18,866 nt of DNA from Bacilli bacterium. GTDB taxonomy: Bacteria > Bacillota_I > Bacilli_A > RF39 > UBA660. The notes under the pieces are model-generated. The model was not told where the DNA came from. It saw only the letters and a program-made list of their open reading frames with translations, and searched no databases. The stretch lies in assembly GCA_016293205.1 (NCBI GenBank), contig JAEDES010000023.1:1-18866 (forward strand), written 5' to 3'. Shown here piece by piece: positions 7,360 to 16,400 of the stretch (position 1 is the stretch's first letter; the number at the start of each line of letters is the position of its first letter). The translations under genes were made by a program, and so were the position numbers.

Positions 7360-8415
7360 ATGAATTGTCAAAAATGCGGAAGTCCATTAGTACCTGGAGA
7401 TAAATTTTGTAAAACATGTGGTTCAGCAATTGAAGTAATGCCAGAACAAAATTTGATGATGGGACAAAACAATGGTCAAATGAATCAAATGGCTAATCCA
7501 ATGCCAGAACAACAACCAATGAATAATCAACATGCTGGAAATCATCCTTTAATGATGAATCAAGCAGATTTAAATGTTAACGCTATGTCAAATAATTTCA
7601 ATCAAATGAATAATGAAATTAATGGAGGACAACAAGAAACTCAATCATTCTTTGGAGGAGCTCTAAATAATAATGAGCCAGCTCAAATGACTCCTATGAT
7701 GAATGATAATATGATGAATAATCAAATTCCACAACAAATATCTATACCAAATGCAATGCCTACAATGAATCAAATGCCTATGAATGGAGCTATGGGTGCT
7801 ATGACACCTAAGTCAAATAACACAGCTAAATTTATTGCAATTGCAGTTGTAGTAATTGCCATTATCGCAGGAATATTAGTAATTGGAAACTTTGATTTTG
7901 GTGGAAAAGAAGTAGGGAAAGGTGAAGAAGAAGAAAAAGAAGTTCCAACATATACAGTAAATGTAAATGGATTCTCATTCAAAGTACCTCAAACTTATAT
8001 CTATGAAATTAGTAATGGATATTTAATGTTTACAGATGAATCTGATGAATGGATTATAAGAATATCTGTTCAAAAAGCAAGCTTTGAAACATTAAAAACT
8101 AATAAAGAGCAATTAAAAGTAGCTGCTGAAAAGAGAGGTTATATTGCAACTAATCCAGTAATTAAAACAATTAATGGAGTAGAATTAATTGAATTTAACT
8201 TCGAAGCAAGTTCATTAAAATATAATGCCGCTTATGCTAAATTAAATAGTATGTATATTGCTACTATTGAAGGATTCAATCAAGAAAATACTTATGATGA
8301 AGCAGTCTTAAAGAGAGCAATTGCTATTATTAAAACAGCAGAATATACTGGAGAAACAGTTAATATGGAAATTGCTATTCCAAATGGTGCATTAGATTTA
8401 TTAACTGCAGAATAG
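7360..8415 (+). CDS. Zinc-ribbon, Met/Asn-rich linker, membrane-anchored extracellular domain protein, 351 aa
   Basis: Same architecture as the first gene of the operon. An N-terminal zinc ribbon has C3-x2-C6 and C17-x2-C20. A disordered linker rich in Met, Asn and Gln runs from about 27 to 150. A membrane span (about 157-177) is followed by an acidic EEEEKE stretch and an extracellular domain of about 150 residues (YTVNVNGFSFKVP onward) like the PsbP/DUF1795-type domains suspected in the preceding gene. There is no protease motif. It lies 15 nt after the previous stop with a GGAAAGAGG ribosome binding site (7346-7354), and a strong terminator follows, so it closes the operon. Shared N-termini at both ends suggest the zinc ribbons and low-complexity linkers bring the complex together in the cytoplasm. 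This is inference. Confidence 0.72.
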   Translation: MNCQKCGSPLVPGDKFCKTCGSAIEVMPEQNLMMGQNNGQMNQMANPMPEQQPMNNQHAGNHPLMMNQADLNVNAMSNNFNQMNNEINGGQQETQSFFGGALNNNEPAQMTPMMNDNMMNNQIPQQISIPNAMPTMNQMPMNGAMGAMTPKSNNTAKFIAIAVVVIAIIAGILVIGNFDFGGKEVGKGEEEEKEVPTYTVNVNGFSFKVPQTYIYEISNGYLMFTDESDEWIIRISVQKASFETLKTNKEQLKVAAEKRGYIATNPVIKTINGVELIEFNFEASSLKYNAAYAKLNSMYIATIEGFNQENTYDEAVLKRAIAIIKTAEYTGETVNMEIAIPNGALDLLTAE

Positions 8416-8421
8416 TAAAAT

Positions 8422-8457
8422 AAAGTGTAAAGATTAATCTTTACACTTTTTTATTTT
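8422..8457 (+). terminator. Terminator of the zinc-ribbon operon
   Basis: A perfect 14-bp palindrome (AAAGTGTAAAGATT at 8422-8435 and its complement at 8436-8449) is followed by a T-rich tract to 8457. It lies 6 nt after the TAG stop. This is the first terminator after 2527 and supports one transcript from 2527 to 8415. Confidence 0.85.
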
Positions 8458-8500
8458 ATAATATTTTGATATTATAAAAGAGAATAGGAAGATGATTAAT

Positions 8501-9028
8501 ATGGATTTAAGAGATATTAAAGAATTTGCAAAAGATACTTTAAGTTATATCTTAACAGCAGGTGCCGTATTCTTTGTAATTATTTATGTAGTAACACTAC
8601 AACAAGTAGTAGGACCCTCTATGGATTCAACTTTAAAGAATCAAGATGTCGTTATATTATTTAAATCACATTATAAATTATTTGATATGAAAAGATTTGA
8701 TGTAATAGCCTTTAACTATGCAGATACAAAGTATTTGATAAAAAGAGTTATAGGATTACCAGGAGATAAAGTAGAATATAAGAATAATGCACTTTATATA
8801 AATGGAAAAGAAATAGAGGAAGAATTCTTAGAAGGACATAAGACAAATGACTTCAATACATTGTCTTTAGGATATGAAACTATTCCAGAAGGTAAGTATT
8901 TAGTATTAGGTGATAATAGAGAAAATTCTCTAGATAGCAGAAGTTTTGGCCTTATAGATGAAAAAGATATTTTAGGAAAAGTAAGTGTCAAAATATGGCC
9001 ATTTTACGAAATTAAATTTATAAAGTAA
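8501..9028 (+). CDS. lepB: Signal peptidase I (P-type)
   Basis: Cleaves signal peptides from exported proteins at the outer face of the membrane. One N-terminal membrane span (about residues 15-33) is followed by the family boxes in order: VGPSMDSTL with catalytic Ser40, YLIKRVIGLPGD with catalytic Lys81, and LGDNRENSLDSRSFG. The Ser/Lys dyad and 'KRVIG.PGD' box mark the bacterial type rather than the SipW/ER type. The length (175 aa) fits the small Gram-positive Sip enzymes. I chose ATG 8501 because the AGGAAG site at 8486-8491 is 9 nt away; the in-frame ATG at 8492 directly abuts it. It is a separate unit between two terminators, next to the giant exported proteins, whose signal peptides end in AFA|NP and TFA|NP, plausible substrates. 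A TATTAT -10 candidate lies at 8470-8475. Confidence 0.93.
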   Translation: MDLRDIKEFAKDTLSYILTAGAVFFVIIYVVTLQQVVGPSMDSTLKNQDVVILFKSHYKLFDMKRFDVIAFNYADTKYLIKRVIGLPGDKVEYKNNALYINGKEIEEEFLEGHKTNDFNTLSLGYETIPEGKYLVLGDNRENSLDSRSFGLIDEKDILGKVSVKIWPFYEIKFIK

Positions 9029-9044
9029 ATAAAAAAATATAATT

Positions 9045-9081
9045 CAATAAAAATAGCATTTAAAAATGCTTTTTTTTATTG
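9045..9081 (+). terminator. Terminator after signal peptidase I
   Basis: AGCATTT (9055-9061) pairs with AAATGCT (9064-9070) across a 2-nt loop and is followed by an eight-T run. The flanking CAATAAAAA and TTTTTTATTG can extend the stem with a mismatch. Confidence 0.8.
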
Positions 9082-9129
9082 AAAAAATAGTCGAATTATG
9101 CTAGTATAGAAGACAAATTCCGGTATAAT
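9079..9129 (+). promoter_or_regulatory. Promoter region of the first giant surface protein gene
   Basis: Two candidates are visible. One is TTGAAA (9079-9084), a 17-bp spacer, and TAGTAT (9102-9107) with an extended TGn. The other is a perfect TATAAT at 9124-9129 without a good -35. Either gives a leader of about 60-80 nt before a very strong AAAGGAGGGGG ribosome binding site (9178-9188). Confidence 0.45.
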
Positions 9130-9193
9130 CTGTACAGGAGTTTAATAGTAGTAGTAGAAGTAAGAAATTACAAATATAAAGGAGGGGGACTTT

Positions 9194-12100
9194 ATGGAAG
9201 GTAAAAAGAAATATTTCGTATTAGTTTTATTCTTATTATTAGCTTTAATGATCTTTGCATTTGCTAATCCAATTGTAGAAGATGATAAAGAATTCCAAGA
9301 TAATAGCAAAGATAAAACTGAACAAGTTGAAAAACCAGATGTTATTGTTGATACAGAAAAAGATAACAATAATAATGTACCAGTAGTTAGACCAACACAA
9401 CCAGTACAAAATAATCAAACTACTGAAGATAAAGAAGACGAAATTGATACAACTTATGAAGATGCACTAGAAGCCGTAAAATACGCTGAAGCTACATATA
9501 AAGCTGAAGACGTTGAAAAAGCCAAAGAATTAGTTAATAAAGTTACAGATACTACTAAGAAAGGTGAATTAGAAGACAGATTAGCTGAAGTTGAAGCAGG
9601 AATCGAAGTAATGGAACTAATCAAAGAATTAGAATACCAAGTAGGAAAAGCTACTGAAAGAGAAGATATCGTTTCTGCAAAAGACTATCGTGATGAAAAA
9701 GAAGTTGCTAAAAAGTTAGAAGCATTAACAAATGAAGAAGTAAAAAAAGCTTTACAAGAAAGATTAGATAAAGTTTCTAAAATATTAGACGATGAAACTG
9801 CTCCAGTTGTTAACATCAAAAATAATGAAGCATTTAAAGAAGATGTAACAATTACAGTAGAAGATGATAATGAATTTTATATGTATCTATCTAAAGATGG
9901 AAAAGATGCTGAAAAAGTTGAAAATAATCATAAAACTACAGGAGAAGGAATCTACACATTAACAGTAGTTGATAAAGCATTAAATGAAACAACTATTAGA
10001 TTTGTAGTAGATGGAACTGCACCAGTATTTAAAGGATTAGAAAATACTAAACATTATGATGAATTTACAGTTGAAGTAGAAGATATTTCAGAAGTAACAA
10101 TCATGATTTCTAAAGATGGTGAAGAAGAAAAAGAAATCGCTAATAATACAAAAGTAACAGAAGAAGGAACTTATAAAATAACTGCAACAGATGAAGCTGG
10201 AAATACTACAACATATTGGGTTGCAATTGATAATACTGCACCAACTATTGAAAGAACATCATCAGATAGATATCCAACAACAAAACAAGAAGTTAAAGTA
10301 TTTGACAGATATTTAACAACAGTTGAAGTAACAATTAATGGTAAATCAACAATATATGAAAGAAAAGATTTTACTGTTGGAGAACAAAATGAAAATTTTG
10401 CAATTGAATTAGAATTTTCTAGTGATGGAGACTACAAAATTGTAGCAACAGATCGTAGAGGATTAACAACAACAGATGAATTTACAATTGATTCAATTTT
10501 TCCTTTCATTGGAAATGTTAAAGATGGAGAATATTACAATACTGATGTAGAACCAGAAATAGTTGAAAAAAATATTGAGACAATTAAATTAAATAATCAA
10601 GACTATAATGGAGAAAAGATTTCTGAAGAAGGAACTTATACATTAGTAGTAACTGATAAAGCAGGACACACAGTAAGCAAAACATTTACAATTGATAAAA
10701 CTGCACCAACTATTAAAAATGTTGAAGAAGGAAAATACTATAAAAATGTAACACCAATAGTAGAAGATGAAAATCTAGATACAGTTAAGTTATACAGAAT
10801 AGTAGGAAAAACTAAACTTCAAGTGCTAACATATAAAAATGGTGATGCAATTACAACTGATGGAAAATACGAAATAGTAGCAACAGATAAAGCAGGTAAT
10901 AAAACAATAGTTACAAACTTTACAGTAGATGCTACAGCACCAGAAATAGTTCTAATAGATAAAATTGAAGCAATTCAAGGTGATCTAATTCCAATCAAAC
11001 CAATTATTAGAGAGTCTAATATGGAATCAGTTGTTTTAGAAAAACAAAATTTACTTGGAAAATATGAAAAAGTAGAAAACTATACATTTGAACAAAAAAA
11101 CGGATATGTTCAAGGTTCCCAAATTAAAGATCATGGAAAATATCGTTTAACTGCAACAGATAAAGCAGGTAATCAAACAATATCAGAATTTGAAATTGAT
11201 AATAAAGCCCCAGTAATCTTAGGAAAAGTTAATGGAAATTCAATAGCTACACCATTAATAACAGGAGTATATCAATCAATTGAAATAGTAGTAGCAGATG
11301 ATCATTTTGATACAAGTAAAATTATAGTCCTAAAGCAAAGAACCACTCAAATTGGTAATATCGAAATTCCATTATATACAAGATATAATTACACATATGG
11401 TGATGTAATTGATGAAGAAGGAACATATTTAATTGGAGCTGCTGATCAAGCATTCAATATTTCAACAACTAAAATTATTATTGATAGAACAGCACCAGAA
11501 ATCAATGTTGAAGATGGAAAACATTATCAATCATTAGATATTGTAGTAACAGAAAAAAATCCAATAGAACTAAATAATGGTGTAACATTAAGTAAATATC
11601 AAAAAATAATTAATAAATATGTCCCAGTAATTAACTACAAATATGGAGAAACAATTACTGAAGAAGGAAAATACAAAGTTACAGTAAAAGACATAGCTGG
11701 AAATTCAATAACTAGATATTTTGTAATTGATAATACAGCTCCAACTACAAATATAATAGAAGGTGCTATATATAATTCAATTACACCAGAAATTAATGAT
11801 GAAAATCTTGATATAGTAACATTAAATGATGAACCATATACAGTTGGTACACCAATTACTGAAGAAAATACTTATACTTTAGTTATTAAAGATAAAGCAG
11901 GAAATACAACAACAAGAACATTCAAAATAGATGCCGATGCAATTGAAATTAGTGGAGTTGCAAATGGAGCATCATATAATAGAAGTGTAACTCCAAAAGT
12001 TGTTATACATAATATTGGAATAAATGCAACAGCAACTATTTCAAAAAATGGAGCTCCAGCAAGTACATATACAACAACTACAATAGAAGCAACTACTGAA

Positions 12101-13234
12101 AATGAAGGAACTTATACAATTACAGTTACTGATGATTATAACAATAAACAAGAAGTAACATTTAGTATTGATATAACAAAACCAGAAATTAAAGAAACAA
12201 CTAGAACTACTGAACAAGGTGCAACTGTTAATACAAATACAAAATTACCAGTAGAGGTAAATGTTGAAGATAATATTGATGCTGATAAAACAATCAAGCC
12301 AGTAGTTACACACAGTGTTAAAGGAAATTTAGGAGAATTATCAGAAATTGAAATCTCTAAAGATTATATTGGTACATATACATTAACTTATGATACAACA
12401 GATAAAGCAGGAAATGCTGCTGACCCAGTAGTAGTTACAGTAGAAGTATATAAAGCTGATTATTATCTAGAATTTGAAGATGTGTCAACATATACATATA
12501 ATGGAACTAAACAATATCCAAAAGCTGTTATTAAAGATGAAAATGGTATTGTAACAGGTGAAGTTAGTTATGTAATTGAAGATAATAAAAATGCAACAGA
12601 TGCTGGAACTTATAAAGTAACAGCATCAACAGATACATATACAAGAGTGTCTTCAATTTCAAAAGAATTTACAATTGAACAAAGAGAAGTAAAAGTAGTA
12701 TTTACTCATCATAATGGACTAAATACAACTTATGAATACGATGGAAACAATAATCCATATACAGCAAAATTAGTAGATAATGCTACAAACGAATATATTC
12801 AAGATTTAACAATTGTATATACAAATAGTAAAGGTAATATAGCAACAACATTAAATGCAGGTACTTATACAATGACAGTTGTTAATCCATCTGAATTAAA
12901 CTATAAAGTAATGAATAATCTACAAGAAACAATCACTATTGAAAAAGCAAAAATATCAGTTACATTCCCAACAGCACTAACAAAAGGAATGACAAAAGAT
13001 CAAGTAATAGAGCAAATGACAGTAGTAAATGGTAATGGTATTAATGTTAAATCCTTTGTTGAAATCGAATTATATGAAATAAAAAAAGTATTTATTATTG
13101 GTGACATACCTACAAAAGTAGATGGAATAACTAATAGTGGTAGATATCGTATTCTTGTAAAAGAACAAACAATATTTTCACAAGATAATTATGATATTAA
13201 TGGAAGTAGTATTTCTTCAGAATATAATGTTTAA
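9194..13234 (+). CDS. Giant multi-domain Ig-like surface protein, 1346 aa
   Basis: The N-terminal export signal MEGKKKYF plus a hydrophobic run ends in FAFANP (AxA site). An acidic low-complexity linker runs to about 85. A helical domain at about 88-200, with two 'A...A...D...A..LV......L..RL' units, resembles FIVAR or Cry1Ac D-VI-like helical modules. About ten bacterial Ig-like repeats follow at 200-993, each marked by D.TAP.I at the start and EGTYT...DKAGN near the end. A further Ig-like domain runs from 993 to 1090. The tail (1091-1346) has MBG-like domains ('Y.YNG.....DAGTYKVTA'). There is no LPxTG motif or C-terminal membrane span, so it is either released or held by an uncleaved N-terminal segment. 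Likely an adhesin or stalk. It is the tandem paralogue of the gene at 13474 and has its own promoter and terminator. Its ribosome binding site (AAAGGAGGGGG) is very strong, suggesting abundant product. Confidence 0.85.
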   Translation: MEGKKKYFVLVLFLLLALMIFAFANPIVEDDKEFQDNSKDKTEQVEKPDVIVDTEKDNNNNVPVVRPTQPVQNNQTTEDKEDEIDTTYEDALEAVKYAEATYKAEDVEKAKELVNKVTDTTKKGELEDRLAEVEAGIEVMELIKELEYQVGKATEREDIVSAKDYRDEKEVAKKLEALTNEEVKKALQERLDKVSKILDDETAPVVNIKNNEAFKEDVTITVEDDNEFYMYLSKDGKDAEKVENNHKTTGEGIYTLTVVDKALNETTIRFVVDGTAPVFKGLENTKHYDEFTVEVEDISEVTIMISKDGEEEKEIANNTKVTEEGTYKITATDEAGNTTTYWVAIDNTAPTIERTSSDRYPTTKQEVKVFDRYLTTVEVTINGKSTIYERKDFTVGEQNENFAIELEFSSDGDYKIVATDRRGLTTTDEFTIDSIFPFIGNVKDGEYYNTDVEPEIVEKNIETIKLNNQDYNGEKISEEGTYTLVVTDKAGHTVSKTFTIDKTAPTIKNVEEGKYYKNVTPIVEDENLDTVKLYRIVGKTKLQVLTYKNGDAITTDGKYEIVATDKAGNKTIVTNFTVDATAPEIVLIDKIEAIQGDLIPIKPIIRESNMESVVLEKQNLLGKYEKVENYTFEQKNGYVQGSQIKDHGKYRLTATDKAGNQTISEFEIDNKAPVILGKVNGNSIATPLITGVYQSIEIVVADDHFDTSKIIVLKQRTTQIGNIEIPLYTRYNYTYGDVIDEEGTYLIGAADQAFNISTTKIIIDRTAPEINVEDGKHYQSLDIVVTEKNPIELNNGVTLSKYQKIINKYVPVINYKYGETITEEGKYKVTVKDIAGNSITRYFVIDNTAPTTNIIEGAIYNSITPEINDENLDIVTLNDEPYTVGTPITEENTYTLVIKDKAGNTTTRTFKIDADAIEISGVANGASYNRSVTPKVVIHNIGINATATISKNGAPASTYTTTTIEATTENEGTYTITVTDDYNNKQEVTFSIDITKPEIKETTRTTEQGATVNTNTKLPVEVNVEDNIDADKTIKPVVTHSVKGNLGELSEIEISKDYIGTYTLTYDTTDKAGNAADPVVVTVEVYKADYYLEFEDVSTYTYNGTKQYPKAVIKDENGIVTGEVSYVIEDNKNATDAGTYKVTASTDTYTRVSSISKEFTIEQREVKVVFTHHNGLNTTYEYDGNNNPYTAKLVDNATNEYIQDLTIVYTNSKGNIATTLNAGTYTMTVVNPSELNYKVMNNLQETITIEKAKISVTFPTALTKGMTKDQVIEQMTVVNGNGINVKSFVEIELYEIKKVFIIGDIPTKVDGITNSGRYRILVKEQTIFSQDNYDINGSSISSEYNV
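9750..9781 (+). repeat. 32-nt exact direct repeat, copy 1 (giant paralogues)
   Basis: The stretch encoding LQERLDKVSK at the end of the helical domain is identical over 32 nt to 14090-14121 in the second giant gene. It is the longest exact match I found between the paralogues. It marks their common origin and could allow recombination between them. Confidence 0.85.
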
Positions 13235-13242
13235 TAGAATAT

Positions 13243-13275
13243 AAGTTAGGAAAAATCAAATTCCTAACTTTTTTT
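13243..13275 (+). terminator. Terminator after the first giant gene
   Basis: AAGTTAGGAA (13243-13252) pairs with TTCCTAACTT (13261-13270) and runs into a T tract to 13275. The remaining gap to 13473 carries only the next promoter and leader. Confidence 0.88.
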
Positions 13276-13349
13276 GTTTAGAAAATAGTAATTGTTCTAA
13301 TAAAAAAGAAATTATTAATTGCATATTGTAAATATAAATGAATAATTTA

Positions 13350-13378
13350 TTGTTTTTTATATGTAGTAGATGTATACT
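13350..13378 (+). promoter_or_regulatory. Promoter of the second giant surface protein gene
   Basis: TTGTTT (13350-13355), a 17-bp spacer and TATACT (13373-13378) make a good sigma-A promoter. This implies a leader of about 90 nt. A TCTGCACA-AGTTT motif in the leader (from 13400) resembles TCTGTACA-GGAGTTT upstream of the first giant gene (from 9129). The ribosome binding site is AAAGGGAGGG (13458-13467). Confidence 0.55.
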
Positions 13379-13473
13379 AATGATGAAACTGAGTAATAGT
13401 CTGCACAAGTTTCAAATATAGTAGTACTGTAGTCATCCAGAAATGACACAAAAAAATAAAGGGAGGGAACGTT

Positions 13474-16400
13474 ATGGAAGGAAAAAAGAAATATTTTGCC
13501 CTAATCATATTCTTATTCTTAGGTCTAATGATATTCACATTTGCCAATCCTGCTGAAGAAGAAAAAGAATTCAAAGGTGGAGACAAAGAGCAAAGTGAAA
13601 CTGTTACAAACAAAAGAGAAGAAACTACAGAAGAAGATGATGAAGAAGAGCAAGAACAACAACAAGATGCAAACCAACAACAAGAAGCAAACCAACAACA
13701 AAATGTAACAACAAACAATAATCAAGGTAATGCTCAAGGTGGAAACCAAGGTAATAATCCTGGACAAACTCCAGTTAATCCAGTTGATAATACTTTAAGA
13801 GATGCCTTAGCAGCTGTAGAAAAAGCAGAAGGAACATACACACAAAAAGATGTTGACGCTGCAAAACAATTAGTAAATCAAGTTACAGATACTACTGAGA
13901 AAGGAAAATTAGAAGAAAGACTTGATGAAGTAGAAGCAGGAATTGCTGCACTTGCATTATTAGAAAATCTTGAAACTCAAGTTGAAGAAGCTTTAGAAAA
14001 AGCTGATATGACTAATGCAACAAGTTATAGAGATACAAACGAAATTGCTAAAAAGATTGAAGATTTAAATAATGAAACTGTTAAAGAAACTTTACAAGAA
14101 AGATTAGATAAAGTTTCTAAATTATTAGATGATAATGCCGCTCCAACTACCAAAGTTAAAGCAAAAGCATATAATGACAATGTAGAAATTACTGCTGAAG
14201 ACGAAGCTGGCAATCCATTCAAAATGTATTTAACAAAAGGTAACGGAAAAGAAAAAGAAATTTCTAGTGGAGATAAAACTACTTCAGATGGTGTATATAC
14301 ATTAAGATTAATTGATGAAGCATTCAATGAACAAACAGTTACATTCACAGTAGATACAGCTGCACCAGTATTAAAAGATTTAACAAATGGTGCACATTAT
14401 CCAGAAATTACATTAACTGTTGAAGATTTAACAAAAACTAAAATCGAAGTAACTAATATGGATAAGAATGAAACTACTGTAGTAGAAGATGGAACTAAGT
14501 TAACTGAGGATGCTACTTACAAAGTAGTTCTTACAGACGAAGCTGGAAATACAACTGAATACTGGTTAGCAATTGATTCAACTAATCCAACAATTGAAAA
14601 CGTAGATGATGGAAGTTTTATTAATTCTGCAACAACAGCATTAATTAAAGATAAATTCTTAACAAATGTAGTAGTTAGTTATGTTTCATTAGATGGAACT
14701 GAAACAAAAGAAGAATTTACAAGAGCAAATTTCAGTGTTGAAGCTAATAATGAAAATTTCTCATATGAATATACATTAGATAAAGAAGGAACTTATACAA
14801 TTACTGCTGAAGATAAAATTGGTAATACAAGTACTAAAACAGTAATCGTAGATATGACACCTGCTAAGAAAAATGCCGTAAATATCAATGTTAATGGATA
14901 TAAGAACACAGTTAATGAACAATATGCTACTAATGGAAATAAAATTTCAGCATATATTTCAATTAATGAAGAATTAAAACAAAAACCAAAATTTACATTC
15001 TATGCAAATGGTAAGAAGATAAAAGAAATTACTGATGAAGTAGTTATAAGTAATTCTTCAAATGAAAAATATCCATATATTTATACAGCAAATTTAGAAA
15101 TCAATGAAGAATTAGTTGCAGAAGATGGATTAATCACATTTACTGTATCTAACATTTATGACAAAGCTGGAAATAAAACAGAAGATATTACTAAAATTAC
15201 AACTAAAAAAGTAATTACTTTAGATAGAACAGCCGCAGCTAGAGTATATTCAACAATCCGTTCAAATCAACACGGAGAAGTATCTGAAAATGGTAAAGAT
15301 ATAGATTATTACCATACTAATGGTACAAAATTTGAATATGCTATTTCATTCAACGAATTATTAAAAGAAGCACCAACAGTAACAGTTGGTGGAAGAAATG
15401 TTGAAATGAAATTAAATGAAAAAGTATTAAAGAATGAAAACAAATTCTTATACGAAGGAACATTCCAAATACCTGCTGATGAAGCTGAATTAGCAGAAGG
15501 AACTTTAGAAATTAAAGTAACTAATGTTAAAGACTTAGCAGGAAATGAAACTACACTTGAAGATCAAACTAAAACAAGTAATGGTAGAAGAGTTATTTAT
15601 GATGTAACACCGGCTAAGAGAATGTCTGGAAACATTTATGTAACTGGTGTAAAAGCAATTGAAAATACATATTATACACAATATGGAAATACAATGTATG
15701 CAAATATCACAACAAATGAAAAATTACTAAACAATCCAACATTTACATTCCATAATAATGGAAAAGATTATGTAGCAGAAGATGTTATATATAGAGGATT
15801 AAATGACAAAGGATATCACTTATATCAAGCATCATTTAAAATTACTAAAGAAATAGGAATGAAAGATGGAGAAATCACATTTACTGTATCAAATATTATA
15901 GATTTAGCTGGAAACAAAACAGCTGATATCACAGGTCCATCTAATAGAAATAAAGTATTCATAGACAATGCAGTAAAAATTGATAAATTAGCAATCATTG
16001 GAAAAAATGGACAATGGAAAGGTAAAGAATATATTCAATATGCAAATACAGGAACAACAGTTTATGTAAATGCAAGATTCAAAGAAGAATTAGCATCCAC
16101 ACCAGTTGTTAAATTAAATGAAACTATTGAATTAACAAAAGCGACTAAAAAAGAAGACAATGGAATTTGGATATATTCATATAGTTATAAATTAAAAGAC
16201 AATGATGGATTAGTTGACGGAACAATTCAAGTTAAAGTAACTAACATCAAAGATTATGCAGGAAATACAGCTGTATTAACAAATGCTAATATGACTATGG
16301 AATCACAAAGTGAAGTAGTAGTTGATAGAACTCTACCAACATATCGCTTCACAAAAGCAGGATCATCATTAGCAGTTGATGAAATTAAACCAATCGAAAA

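Noticed and set aside
8501..9028. SipW-type (ER-like) signal peptidase matching the TasA-like proteins
   Set aside because: The enzyme has a Ser/Lys dyad with a KRVIG.PGD box, which is the ordinary bacterial type. A SipW homologue is not seen in this window.
13377..13767. Open frames on the minus strand rich in Cys and Ser
   Set aside because: They mirror the CAA/GAA-rich linker of the second giant gene, lack ribosome binding sites and overlap a clear plus-strand gene.
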